Positions 54,931 through 63,240 of a stretch of 64,000 nt of DNA are shown piece by piece; within the stretch, counting starts at the first letter, position 1, and each line of letters opens with the position of its first letter. The DNA lies in NCBI GenBank assembly GCA_023954475.1, contig JAMLHW010000003.1:248001-312000 (forward strand). Direction: 5' to 3'. The notes under the pieces were generated by a model. It searched no databases. It had not been told where the DNA came from and saw only the letters and a program-made list of their open reading frames with translations. The position numbers and the translations under genes are program-made. This stretch comes from Anaerolineae bacterium. GTDB taxonomy: Bacteria > Chloroflexota > Anaerolineae > Promineifilales > Promineifilaceae.

Positions 54931-55692
54931 ATGCTATTTTCGGGAAAGAACGTACTGGTTACAGGGGCATCGCGCGGCATCGGCCGATCGATAGCGCAGC
55001 AGTTTGCCGAGCAGGGGGCATGCGTCGCTGTCCATTACCGCAGCAATCGGGCGGCGGCCGAAGAGACGATGGCGTCGTTGGCAGGTGCGGGACACGGGTT
55101 GTTTTCGGCCGAAATGGGCGATCCTCAGCAAGTGCAGCAGCTAATCGACGATGTGGTAGCACAGATGGGACGCCTGCACATCCTCGTCAACAACGCCGGT
55201 ATCTACATCGATCATCCCCTGCCGATCACCGATTACGACACATGGCAGGCCGTCTGGTCGCAGGTATTGGCCGTCAATCTGACCGGCGTCGCCAATGCGA
55301 TGTGGTGCTCGGCACGGCACATGCTGCAATTTGCCGACGGCGGACGCATCGTCAACATTTCATCGCGTGGGGCGTTTCGCGGCGAACCGACTGCACCGGC
55401 GTATGGCGCAAGCAAAGCGGGTCTCAATGCCATGAGTCAATCACTGGCCAAACTGCTGGCACCGCACAACATTTCTGTCGCCGTGGTCGCGCCCGGCTTT
55501 GTCGAAACCGATATGGCGGCCGATCATCTGGCCGGTGCTGCCGGCGACGCCATTCGCGCGCAAAGCCCCTTCAACCGCGTTGCGACGCCGGATGAAGTCG
55601 CCCACGCCACTCTATTTCTGGCGTCGCCGGGCACGGAATTTATGAGCGGCGCGATTCTCGATGTCAATGGGGCGTCGTATTTACGGACGTGA
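54931..55692 (+). CDS. Short-chain dehydrogenase/reductase
   Basis: A 253-residue NAD(P)-dependent oxidoreductase. It has the cofactor motif [16 protein letters not shown], the catalytic Ser in NISSRGAF and YxxxK in AYGASKAG; the C-terminal [14 protein letters not shown] fits FabG-like SDRs. I start it at 54931, after GGGAG. The substrate is unknown. The NUDIX gene starts 4 bp downstream. Confidence 0.92.
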   Translation: MLFSGKNVLVTGASRGIGRSIAQQFAEQGACVAVHYRSNRAAAEETMASLAGAGHGLFSAEMGDPQQVQQLIDDVVAQMGRLHILVNNAGIYIDHPLPITDYDTWQAVWSQVLAVNLTGVANAMWCSARHMLQFADGGRIVNISSRGAFRGEPTAPAYGASKAGLNAMSQSLAKLLAPHNISVAVVAPGFVETDMAADHLAGAAGDAIRAQSPFNRVATPDEVAHATLFLASPGTEFMSGAILDVNGASYLRT

Positions 55693-55695
55693 GAG

Positions 55696-56136
55696 ATGAC
55701 TAACGAGCAGGAAATTCGGCCGATTCCCGTCGTCACAGCGTTTTTGCGCCGTGACGACCGCATTTTGCTCGTGCGGCGCAGCGGGCAGGTCGGCAGTTAT
55801 CGTGGACTGTGGGCCGGTATCAGCGGCTATCTCGAGGATGAGACGCCGTTGGCGCAGGCGCTGCGCGAAGTGCGTGAGGAAACCGGATTGCAGGTGGATG
55901 ATGTGGTGTTGCGGGCGGTCGCCGATCCGCTGCTTGTCGTCGACGGTGACCGGCACTGGTTAGTGCATCCGTTTTTGTTCGACGTGCTCAAGCCGGACGT
56001 GATCCGGCTCGATTGGGAGCACGTGGAGATGGTGTGGATTCGGCCGAAAGAGTTGCCCGCTTACGCAACGGTTCCCGCCTTACTGGAGGCATGGGAAGCA
56101 ACCATGCGTGCAGAGAAAGATAGTGCCCACCGTTGA
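55696..56136 (+). CDS. NUDIX hydrolase
   Basis: A 146-residue hydrolase of nucleoside-diphosphate-linked substrates. The Nudix box is GYLEDETPLAQALREVREET followed by GL, with the catalytic Glu residues present. It follows the SDR gene by 4 bp. It is the last gene before the AT-rich island and still carries two TCGGCCGA copies. Confidence 0.9.
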   Translation: MTNEQEIRPIPVVTAFLRRDDRILLVRRSGQVGSYRGLWAGISGYLEDETPLAQALREVREETGLQVDDVVLRAVADPLLVVDGDRHWLVHPFLFDVLKPDVIRLDWEHVEMVWIRPKELPAYATVPALLEAWEATMRAEKDSAHR

Positions 56137-56400
56137 CACGAAACAGTCGCAAGCGTATCCTTTGTGAGTTGGTTTTGGGTGATTTGGGATGGATTATCCG
56201 TAATTGTTTCTCGATGAACCCTCGATTGCATTGATAAGTGGAGATTAATTCGGCTTATTACACCAATAGAACTGTTTATACAGGTGGATATTCGGACTAT
56301 ACCGATAATTAAGTGGTGATGCCGAACATCATTCGGCATAATAATTGTTAGCGTGCCATAGCAAGCACATAATCAAATAAAGTTGAAATCAAAAAATAAA
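56137..56400. other. AT-rich intergenic region at the left edge of the foreign island
   Basis: No gene is seen. Base composition becomes AT-rich from about 56150. TGCCGAA (about 56319) and TTCGGCA (about 56331) form a small hairpin. GTTAGCG (56347-56353) is complementary over six bases to GCTAAC at 59789-59794, which suggests the left boundary of a cassette-like insertion. Confidence 0.45.
56347..56353 (+). other. Possible left boundary (GTTAGCG) of a cassette-like insertion
   Basis: GTTAGC here matches the reverse complement of GCTAAC at the outer end of the attC-like site at 59789-59893. In integron cassettes the cassette's own first bases complement its R'' box in exactly this way. A six-base match is weak evidence on its own. 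Confidence 0.35.
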
Positions 56401-57250
56401 ATGACACATTTCAGTCAACTCGAAAATATTCCACAACTCGGCTATTTCCTTAGATATCGTTACTGGAAAAATGCGGTCAAACTGCTCCACTATCAGCTAG
56501 ACATTAAAAATAGAAACCGTCATTTTAATACTCTGAGTATGTTTTATTACGAGGAATTAGGAAAAAAGACAAAAAAACTAAAGAATAAAAAATATTTCAG
56601 GAAGAGAATAGCAAACAACCTATTCTATGGGCTAGAAGAAGAATTCGCTATATACCCATATCCAATACCTAAATCAAATCTTGGCTTGCGTAACTACAAA
56701 TTCCTCACTTATCCATTGAGACTAGTTTACTATTCGGTAGCGCTTTATATCTTGGATCTTTCACAAGAGGTAATCAGAGATTACTATTTAAAATATAAGC
56801 ACCTTCATGCTGACTATGGCGGCAAACTTTTTTTTGATGACGACAAAAGGAATCTAATTCTTAACTACGATAGCATTTGGTACAAACCTCATTACAAACG
56901 CTTTCGCGCAACTGTTCGAAGAGAAGTAAAGGACAACTTGGAAAATAAGATCGTTATTCATATCGACATCCAAAACTACTATGACGAAATTTCAATCCCA
57001 ATCCTTTTAAATTTTTTGAGCAACTATGTGAAGCCGAGTATCCAAAGAGAAATGCGGTTCGATGCAATTTCACAAGGGCAAATAACTGCGTTTTTTAAAT
57101 TTCTAGGAAATGGTAGCTTGGGTATTCCTCAAAGTGATAATGATATCACATCTAGCTATCTAGGATTTTTGTATCTTGCTTTCGGAGATTTACTTCTAGA
57201 CCAAGAAATCTCTAAGACTTACGAAATTGTCGAGAGCCATCGAATTATCA
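56401..57250 (+). pseudogene. Abi-type reverse transcriptase, N-terminal part, interrupted by an IS
   Basis: About 283 residues of a reverse transcriptase resembling AbiA/AbiK-type defence RTs. The N-terminus is Lys/Tyr-rich, then YPLRLVYYSVALYILDLSQ leads to RT motif A (VIHIDIQNYYDEIS, Asp195 counted from TTG 56383, 189 from this ATG) and motif B-like GNGSLGIPQSDNDITSSYLG. The frame enters the IS at 57251, just after ESHRII, where the YxDD motif is expected next, and stops inside the IS. The rest lies at 58739-59774. AT-rich codon use and the absence of TCGGCCGA mark it as foreign. ATG 56401 is chosen; TTG 56383 is also in frame. Confidence 0.7.
57245..57250. repeat. Target site duplication, left copy (TTATCA)
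   Basis: TTATCA directly precedes the IS left end and is repeated at 58739-58744 directly after its right end. Confidence 0.8.
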
Positions 57251-57405
57251 CCTTATTTTTGCGCAAAGAGAGCGCATTTCTACTATTTCATGCAAAGAGA
57301 GCAGGTTTCTACTCCGCAAATTGCAGCGTATTCCGTCAATTTCGAGCATTTCTGAGTCGAGCGGTCAAACTTCATTAGAATTAGGAACCTAATGGAGAGT
57401 GACCA

Positions 57406-57891
57406 ATGACGATCAAACTTGGACTGACAACAGAAAACATCAACACACAATACGCGCCGCTAGCGGCACTATTCGCACATTATCAACAGAATCAGGTCTT
57501 GAAACCGCTTGAACAGGTCATGATTCCCATGAAATCGGTCGAATTCAAGTCGATTGACAAGCTCGTGCAAGTATTTGTGAGCGTTTTAGCCGGTTGCCAG
57601 ACACTGTCACAAGTCAACCAAAGGCTCAAACCAGAACGACCGCTGGCACAAATCGGCGGCTGGCCACGCTTTGCTGACCAATCGGGGCTGTCAAGAACGC
57701 TGGATGCGCTAACGCTAACGAATATTGAGCAACTGCGTTCAACAACGCGTCAAATCGCGTGCCAATTCAGTCAAGCTCGCCAGCACGATTGGCGCGGCCA
57801 TCTGTGGCTGGACTTCGACTTGAGCGGTTTGCCATGTGGTCAACGGGCTGAAGCGAGCCAAAAAGGATACTTCAGCGGTAAAAAAACGTGA
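57406..57891 (+). CDS. IS transposase, upstream frame (DDE N-terminal part)
   Basis: A 161-codon frame containing the N-terminal part of an IS4-like DDE transposase: a helical DNA-binding region, then the first catalytic Asp area LWLDFDLSGLPCGQRAE. It ends in SGKKT at TGA 57889-57891. Seven A residues (57880-57886) lie directly before the stop. A -1 slip there enters the downstream frame, which overlaps by 4 bp and carries the remaining catalytic residues. Confidence 0.8.
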   Translation: MTIKLGLTTENINTQYAPLAALFAHYQQNQVLKPLEQVMIPMKSVEFKSIDKLVQVFVSVLAGCQTLSQVNQRLKPERPLAQIGGWPRFADQSGLSRTLDALTLTNIEQLRSTTRQIACQFSQARQHDWRGHLWLDFDLSGLPCGQRAEASQKGYFSGKKT

Positions 57892-58679
57892 CAGGACGGC
57901 AGTTGGCGCGTGTCAACACGGTCAAATACGGTGAAACGCTGTGGTCAGAGCTGTATCCGGGCAATCAGCATACGGTCAACTGTCTGCAACCTGCCGTGAC
58001 AGCGACCGAAAGTTCATTAGAGTTAGCCCAAGCTCAGCGTCAACGCACCGTATGGCGGTTTGACGGCGGGGCTGGCAGCGATGAACAGTTCCAATGGCTC
58101 TTCAACCGTGGGTATCACGTTGTTGGCAAAGGGCTATCCAACTTCCGCGCTTGTGCGCTTGCACAGCAAGTACGCCGTTGGGACAGCTACGCTGATTGTC
58201 AATTGGGCGAGGTGACGCCCCCCATTGATTACGGTCGCCCTGTGCGCGTTTTCGTCAAACGCCGACTCAAAAAGGACAAATGGCGGCACAGCTACTACGT
58301 TACTTCACTCCAATTTCCTTCCAAAGGGCTGTTCATGACGGCGTACAACCAGAGAGGTGGTGCCGAGGTTGAGCAATTTCGGCAAGACAAACAAGGCTTG
58401 GCTTTAGCTGCTCGGCGTAAGGCATCGTTGAATGGTCAGAAAGCGTGCGTCCTGTTGACCGACTTGGCTCACAATCTGCTGACTCACTTCAGCCGCCATG
58501 CTCTGGCCGAATCACGCTTCAGGGCTTTTGGTTTGAAGCGCATTGTCCGTGACCTGCTTCACATTCCAGGCGCACTCCATTTTGAGGGCGTAAGAGTGAA
58601 AAAGGTCGAGTTGCTAACTCTAAACCAAAATTCGCGAGACCTGATTATTTGCTTGGAAAAGTACATTTCTGGCGGGTAG
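57888..58679 (+). CDS. IS transposase, downstream frame (DDE C-terminal part)
   Basis: A 263-codon frame beginning GTG ACA at 57888. It continues the transposase core: TVKYGETLWSELYPGN, the second catalytic Asp in WRFDGGAGSDEQF and the Glu in YNQRGGAEVEQFRQDK, followed by helices. By itself it lacks the first Asp, so a functional protein requires fusion with the upstream frame by the -1 shift at A7. Confidence 0.8.
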   Translation: MTGRQLARVNTVKYGETLWSELYPGNQHTVNCLQPAVTATESSLELAQAQRQRTVWRFDGGAGSDEQFQWLFNRGYHVVGKGLSNFRACALAQQVRRWDSYADCQLGEVTPPIDYGRPVRVFVKRRLKKDKWRHSYYVTSLQFPSKGLFMTAYNQRGGAEVEQFRQDKQGLALAARRKASLNGQKACVLLTDLAHNLLTHFSRHALAESRFRAFGLKRIVRDLLHIPGALHFEGVRVKKVELLTLNQNSRDLIICLEKYISGG

Positions 58680-58738
58680 AAATCGCCGCTCTTTGCACGT
58701 AGGGGGTAGAAACCCGCTACTTTTGCACAAAATTAAGG

Positions 58739-58744
58739 TTATCA
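58739..58744. repeat. Target site duplication, right copy (TTATCA)
   Basis: Identical to 57245-57250, on the other side of the IS. Confidence 0.8.
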
Positions 58745-59774
58745 GATATGGACGATATATCGGTTACGATATGAAAGTCTCGGGCAGAGGAAGTGTTGGA
58801 TTCACTTTCTGCCAGATATGGTCGACATGAGAAGCGGGACTTAGCGGCACAAAACTGATTGTTTTGGCTCGATGACGACAAATCGGGTAAAGATTTTTCG
58901 CTGATTTGAAAGGTGCTCTCTGGCTGAAACCTGGATGGTGAAACAATATCATCAAGGAAAGTGTGACAGATATTGCCCAGCTGGAAGGCCAAAGCGCCCG
59001 CCGGATCGTCGCTGGATTTACATCAGGATCTTTGAATCAGAAATTCTAAAGGAAGTCTATACGCCAAGTGTAAGCCAGCTTTTGAAAAAGGCAGATAACA
59101 AGGCAAGGATCAAACACATATTCACAGATTTCAATTTTGATTTAATAATTGCTCAACCTAGGGAGATCCTGATAGTTTTACTGCATGACAGAGACGCTGA
59201 TAAAGCTTTTAGAAAATTCCTTATTTCTAAACGAAATCTAACTTCCCGCGAAGTTCATCTAATATTGACATATCTTTGCCAAACTGAGTTTAAATCCGGC
59301 AAATTGAAAAAGTCGCTTCGAAAAAGCCGACAATTAAAGAAAATTATGGAGATTTACAAATACGGGAAAATCCCCTCAAAATTACCAGGTTATTTTGGAT
59401 TGGATGCTAAACAAGTTATGAAACTCTCCAAGATGCACAATGTTATCGAGCAGGCGAGGTTACGGGTATTGTCGGAACGTCAAAATCAATATTCTGTTGC
59501 TCTTAATCACTTGCTCAATGAAATTCATGCAGTTTGCTTCAAACTTGATCCTCGGGAAATAAATGAAAAACAATATGATGCTTTAAAAGCTATTGAGTTC
59601 CTTATAACAGACTGTCAGGTTCCACACGAAACTTGCATGAAAATTCGCAATTTGTTTGATCGCCGTAACAAGAATCCTGTTTCTCATGCAGATCCAATAG
59701 CTTGGCCTGTAAGTAAAGAGGAATATTATGATTACCACAATCACGTTGGAAACTGCTTACGTCACATTCTTTGA
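58739..59774 (+). pseudogene. Reverse transcriptase C-terminal part with HEPN-like motif, decayed
   Basis: Right after the IS all three frames are broken for about 200 bp. In one frame the first codons read SDMDDISV, close to RT motif C (YxDD), just where it is expected, but shifted relative to the N-terminal part. From about 58935 a long frame runs to 59774 (up to 279 residues): helical, Lys-rich, with HIFTDFNFDLIIAQPREIL and, near the end, LFDRRNKNPVSHAD. The R-N-x5-H spacing fits the HEPN ribonuclease motif. RT plus C-terminal HEPN is the AbiA architecture of abortive-infection RTs. It is very unlikely to be expressed as a functional protein now. Confidence 0.6.
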
Positions 59775-59788
59775 TAGTTGTGCGTCAT

Positions 59789-59893
59789 GCTAACAATGTT
59801 TGCAGCGGAGCGGCGAGTGATGGGCTCACTTGAATCATTCCGATTGACTGAGGCTCTTGCCCGGCCCGCCGCCCGCTGAAGCTGGCGTTAATT
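59789..59893 (+). other. attC-like folded recombination site
   Basis: GCTAAC (59789-59794) at one end and GTTAATT (59887-59893) at the other enclose an imperfect palindrome. CAGCGG (59803-59808), an unpaired A (59809) and GCGGCG (59810-59815) pair with CGCCGC CCGCTG (59867-59878): twelve pairs with a single extrahelical base, as in integron attC sites. The total length of 105 bp is within the attC range. It lies 15 bp after the stop of the RT/HEPN remnant. GTTAATT does not fully match GTTRRRY. No IntI gene is in the window. Confidence 0.45.
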
Positions 59894-60032
59894 GGATTGC
59901 TGGTGACTGTCACAGCGATTAAGAATTCACTTACCCCCGTTTGTTTGAGACAGTCGACGTAAAATCGGTGTAGAAAGACAGACTAAGTCAATAAGGCGTG
60001 GGTAATTCAGGATTCAAAGCGAGGATAAAGTG

Positions 60033-60554
60033 ATGGACAATTTTGAGCAGAACGAAGCGTACGAAACTATTGAAACTTTATTTCGACATAACCTGTGGGC
60101 CAATACCAGTCTGTTTGCCACTTGTGCTGCGTTGAGCGATGAGCAGTTGAACAGCAGTATTATCGGCACATACGGCTCGATCCGCGATACGCTGGAGCAT
60201 ATTGCCCGCGCCGAGCAATCGTATTTGCATCGCGTTACGACTGGTCAACCATTGCGGCGTCCGGCAAACAGAGAACCGATGACAATAGCTGAGTTGCAAG
60301 CAGCGGTGCAAGCGAGCGGCGCAGGCTTTGTCACCGCTGCGCCACAGGTTCAGCCTCACGATTTCGTCATCGTCGATTGGGACGGCGCACCGCGCAAAGT
60401 ACCCAGCGCCGTCATCCTGACGCAGGTTATCAACCACGCTACCGAACATCGCGCCCAGATTATGGCGACGCTGACACAAATTGGTATTGAACCGCCGGAT
60501 CTCAGTGGCTGGACGTATTTTGAACTCCATGACAGCATCAATACGTTGGATTGA
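60033..60554 (+). CDS. DinB family protein
   Basis: A 173-residue helical-bundle protein with a three-His metal site: RHNLWAN at the start of helix 1, DTLEHIARAEQSYL in helix 2 and INHATEHRAQIMATL in helix 3. DinB/YfiT-type proteins are often bacillithiol- or other thiol-dependent transferases. I start at ATG 60033; a GTG at 60030 is adjacent, and GAGGA lies 8 nt upstream. It is the first native-looking gene after the foreign island. Confidence 0.88.
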   Translation: MDNFEQNEAYETIETLFRHNLWANTSLFATCAALSDEQLNSSIIGTYGSIRDTLEHIARAEQSYLHRVTTGQPLRRPANREPMTIAELQAAVQASGAGFVTAAPQVQPHDFVIVDWDGAPRKVPSAVILTQVINHATEHRAQIMATLTQIGIEPPDLSGWTYFELHDSINTLD

Positions 60555-60608
60555 ACGGTGTTTTCGGCCGAATATCTCCCTTACCACCTCAATGCAAGCA
60601 GGTAATCC

Positions 60609-60971
60609 ATGCAAAGTAAAGCCAAAGACGTAGACAGCTATCTGACAGAAGTGCCCGCAAAACGGCTGGCAGTATTACAGCAGATTCGCGCCCTTTGTCT
60701 GTCTACGCTCGACGGCTATGTCGAGAGCATGGCCTACGGCATGCCCAGCTATGTACGTGACGGTGTCGTCGAAGTCGCTTTTGCCAGTCAGAAGAACTAC
60801 ATCTCGCTGTATATCCTGAAACAGGACGTATTTGACCGCCATCGTCCGGCACTGCAAGGATTGAACCTGGGCAAAGGCTGCATTCGCTACACCACGCCGG
60901 CCAAAGTCGATCTCGCGGTCGTAGAACAGCTTTTAGCAGATACAGTCGCTTCTGATGCCCCGATCTGTTGA
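60609..60971 (+). CDS. DUF1801 (YdhG-like) protein
   Basis: A 120-residue protein with the DUF1801 pattern: a start helix VDSYLTEVPAKRLAVLQQIR, ESMAYGMPSYVRDGV, YISLYILK and GKGCIRYTTPAKVD. Some members are described as iron-chaperone-like; the role is not established. It lies 54 bp after the DinB gene on the same strand, with a TCGGCCGA copy between them. Confidence 0.85.
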   Translation: MQSKAKDVDSYLTEVPAKRLAVLQQIRALCLSTLDGYVESMAYGMPSYVRDGVVEVAFASQKNYISLYILKQDVFDRHRPALQGLNLGKGCIRYTTPAKVDLAVVEQLLADTVASDAPIC

Positions 60972-61024
60972 GAAACGGTAGAACGAAGTCGTGATGGTGT
61001 CTTTGCGCGGGGAACCGGCACACG

Positions 61025-61891
61025 ATGGATGAAGAGCCGCGTTCGTTTGCGCAATGGTTAGAATTTCTGCGCATCGATCGGGCGCACGGTGCCGGCCAAC
61101 TGGCGCAACTGGCGTTACGCGGGATGATCGATCAGGCGCGTGTGGTTTCGGCCGAATCGACCACCGATCTCATCACCACCTTATCCGCACAAGCCGAGCA
61201 AATGGCTGCTGTTCGGCCGAGTATGGCGCCGCTGTACAATTTACTTACCCGGTGGCGTGCGCAACTTGAGCAACTCCACGATGCCGACCTGGCGCAAGCT
61301 CGTACCAAAGCGACGGAACGGGGCGAGCGCATCCTCATCGAAGCTGCGTTTGCGGGGGATCGTGTCGCCGACCATGCCGCCGCCCTCCTTGACGGTCATC
61401 GCACCCTGATCACCCACAGCTACAGTTCGACTGTGCTCAAGACTTTTTCTGCTTTGCGCCGGCATGATGTCCGTGCCATCGTCACTGAATCACGGCCACT
61501 CTACGAAGGCCACCAAATGGCACGACAACTCACACAGTGGGGCATAGGCACGACGCTGATCACCGATGCGCAACTGGGTTTGGCTGTGGCTGATGCCGAC
61601 GTGGTGCTGGTCGGTGCGGATACGGTACTGGCTGACGGTGCTGTCGTCAATAAGACCGGCACCTATCTGCTGGCGCTGGCGGCGCATGATAAAGGTGTGC
61701 CTTTCTACGTATGCTGTGAGTCGTTCAAACAGGCTGATACGACTCAGCCCCACCTGGAAGCGATGCCGCCAAAGGAATTGACGGCTCCTGACTTACCCCA
61801 TCTTGCCATACAGAACATCTACTTTGACGTGACGCCGGCGCGGTTGATCACAGGCTGGATTGACGAAAACGGATTTCGGCCGAATCGTTAG
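61025..61891 (+). CDS. eIF2B-alpha / ribose-1,5-bisphosphate isomerase-like protein
   Basis: A 288-residue protein of the IF-2B family. The C-terminal half is well conserved: AIVTESRPLYEGHQMARQL, VLVGADTVLADGAVVNKTGT and PFYVCCESFK. The family includes sugar-phosphate isomerases (MTR-1-P, R15P) and translation factor subunits; bacterial versions of this length are more likely enzymes. It has four TCGGCCGA copies. No pathway neighbours help to choose a substrate. Confidence 0.8.
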   Translation: MDEEPRSFAQWLEFLRIDRAHGAGQLAQLALRGMIDQARVVSAESTTDLITTLSAQAEQMAAVRPSMAPLYNLLTRWRAQLEQLHDADLAQARTKATERGERILIEAAFAGDRVADHAAALLDGHRTLITHSYSSTVLKTFSALRRHDVRAIVTESRPLYEGHQMARQLTQWGIGTTLITDAQLGLAVADADVVLVGADTVLADGAVVNKTGTYLLALAAHDKGVPFYVCCESFKQADTTQPHLEAMPPKELTAPDLPHLAIQNIYFDVTPARLITGWIDENGFRPNR

Positions 61892-61919
61892 TAACGATCT
61901 CGGAAACCGATGCAGGTGT

Positions 61920-62840
61920 TTAGGGCTTAGATGAGGTGATTAATTCTCTTCTGGGAGTTGGAGTGGAAGTCACGGCTACTGTCTCATCACCTGATGCAAT
62001 GGATATCTGTGAAATTTGCGAATTTGAGGGTAATTGGTCCTCTACAAGAGGTAAGGATATCAAATTGCTTTCCGGAATTGCCGCTTTCGATATGGTTAAC
62101 GGTGTTGGCGTAGCGGTATGTCTTGCTATGGCAACTTGAGTCGGTACCGTTTCCGGTGTTTGAAGAGAAAATTGAACTACGTTTACACAGTCAAGCGTAC
62201 CGTCCTCAGCTTTCAATAACTCGGCCCAGATCCACCCCACTTGTTTATCGTCTGGCAGAAGAACATGAAACCACAATTGACTTTCAAGTGTTCCCAACAA
62301 AATGACAGGATCACCTGAGTTCAGTTTGGCAACAATATTGCCTTCGTCAACAATGGGTTCTTCACGAACATTGGCGCGGTTATTGATAGAAGTGTCAACT
62401 GTTGCAATGAGGAGTTTGTCCGTAAGCATTTGAGGACATGTCTGTGCTAGCGTAGTTGCATCCACAGTTGCTGTTGAAATGTTGGGAGTAGGAGTATTTG
62501 TCAGTACTGGTACTTCATCTTTGTCCGGTTTGTCAACCATATTTTCAAACAGTGATGATACATGCTCATCAACAGATGATAGCTGCATATCAAGCCAAAT
62601 AACAGCTTGTTCATACGTGTAAGGTAAATCGAGACGCCGGAGAACAACGCCTCCGATGAGAGCTAAAGCTGCATGAAAAACTGCTACTTTAAGACGATCA
62701 AGAGCGTCCTCCCATACCTGTTGTATTCTGTTTCTAAGTTCAGTAGGATCCCTACTAACAGCATTGTTCTCTGCTGAATTATTCGTAACAATACCCAATC
62801 TGAATCTGTCATCTAGACCGGTAACTTGTTCTGTATCCAT
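61920..62840 (-). CDS. Membrane-anchored protein with bacterial SH3-like domain
   Basis: A 306-residue protein. It has an N-terminal cytoplasmic helical region (~1-50), one membrane helix around AVFHAALALIGGVVLRR (~53-70), a Thr-rich linker and an SH3b-like domain (~145-215) with INNRANVREEPIVDEGN, VILLGTLESQLWFHVLLP and VGWIWAELL. The last ~80 residues are disordered and Thr/Ser/Pro-rich. It probably binds cell-wall material. It is more AT-rich than its neighbours and lacks TCGGCCGA. It is convergent with the eIF2B-like gene. Confidence 0.7.
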   Translation of the reverse strand: MDTEQVTGLDDRFRLGIVTNNSAENNAVSRDPTELRNRIQQVWEDALDRLKVAVFHAALALIGGVVLRRLDLPYTYEQAVIWLDMQLSSVDEHVSSLFENMVDKPDKDEVPVLTNTPTPNISTATVDATTLAQTCPQMLTDKLLIATVDTSINNRANVREEPIVDEGNIVAKLNSGDPVILLGTLESQLWFHVLLPDDKQVGWIWAELLKAEDGTLDCVNVVQFSLQTPETVPTQVAIARHTATPTPLTISKAAIPESNLISLPLVEDQLPSNSQISQISIASGDETVAVTSTPTPRRELITSSKP

Positions 62841-63240
62841 GAGGCAACCAACTGAAAATAGTCAACTGGAAATTGCAGTCAATACACGACATAAGGTTTT
62901 TGCTTTCACGGAATGCTATCTTGATTGAAGATTGCCAAACCTGTAACAACTATACGCCATTTTGAGCCAAAAAGTTGCTCAATTTCAGAGAGAACAGTTG
63001 TGATAATGATAGAGTACACTCTTAATACATATGTTGAATGTGCAGTGTCACACCAAAAAGAATATATGTTCTAATTTTAGCACATAGTTGTATCCTTAGC
63101 AAATGTCAGAATTGCCCTAATATAGTTTTTCCAAAGTCAAAGGCGAACAAAGTAGCAGTTGGGATTGAACCTTGTCACTACATAGAAGATCTTGTATAGC
63201 TTCAGCACAATACCTTTTCTGACGACGTGTTACAATTCTC
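62841..63240. other. AT-rich intergenic region without a recognisable gene
   Basis: 400 bp between two minus-strand genes. I see no convincing open frame, RNA gene or long repeat. It presumably holds the promoter of the SH3-domain gene. Its AT-rich composition matches that gene rather than the genes beyond it. Confidence 0.4.

Larger units (their letters stand above)
57251..58738 (+). mobile_element. IS4-superfamily-like insertion sequence, 1488 bp, inside the RT gene
   Basis: The left end CCTTATTTTTGCGCAAAGAG and the right end, read inward, CCTTAATTTTGTGCAAAAGT are imperfect terminal inverted repeats; similarity continues to a shared TTTCTAC. TTATCA flanks both ends. Inside are two overlapping frames of one DDE transposase joined by a probable -1 frameshift. 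The element appears complete and could be active. The 6-bp duplication and size are compatible with several IS4-like groups; I do not assign a family. Confidence 0.85.
134..61884. repeat. Highly iterated palindrome TCGGCCGA, about 81 copies
   Basis: The 8-mer TCGGCCGA occurs about 81 times by eye, for example at 134-141, 2058-2065, 7575, 15681, 27247-27254, 43569, 55105 and 61877. Around one copy is expected from base composition. Flanks are mostly A or T (WTCGGCCGAW). Most copies lie in genes, usually as Ser-Ala-Glu/Asp or as Gly-Arg; some lie between genes, and one lies in a terminator loop. Copies are absent from about 30,633-35,316, 41,612-43,568, 56,046-60,562 and 61,885-64,000. Confidence 0.85.

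Noticed and set aside
58717-58992. 91-codon minus-strand open frame next to the IS right end
   Set aside because: It lies antisense to the decayed RT region and includes the IS terminus; composition and content fit a chance frame.
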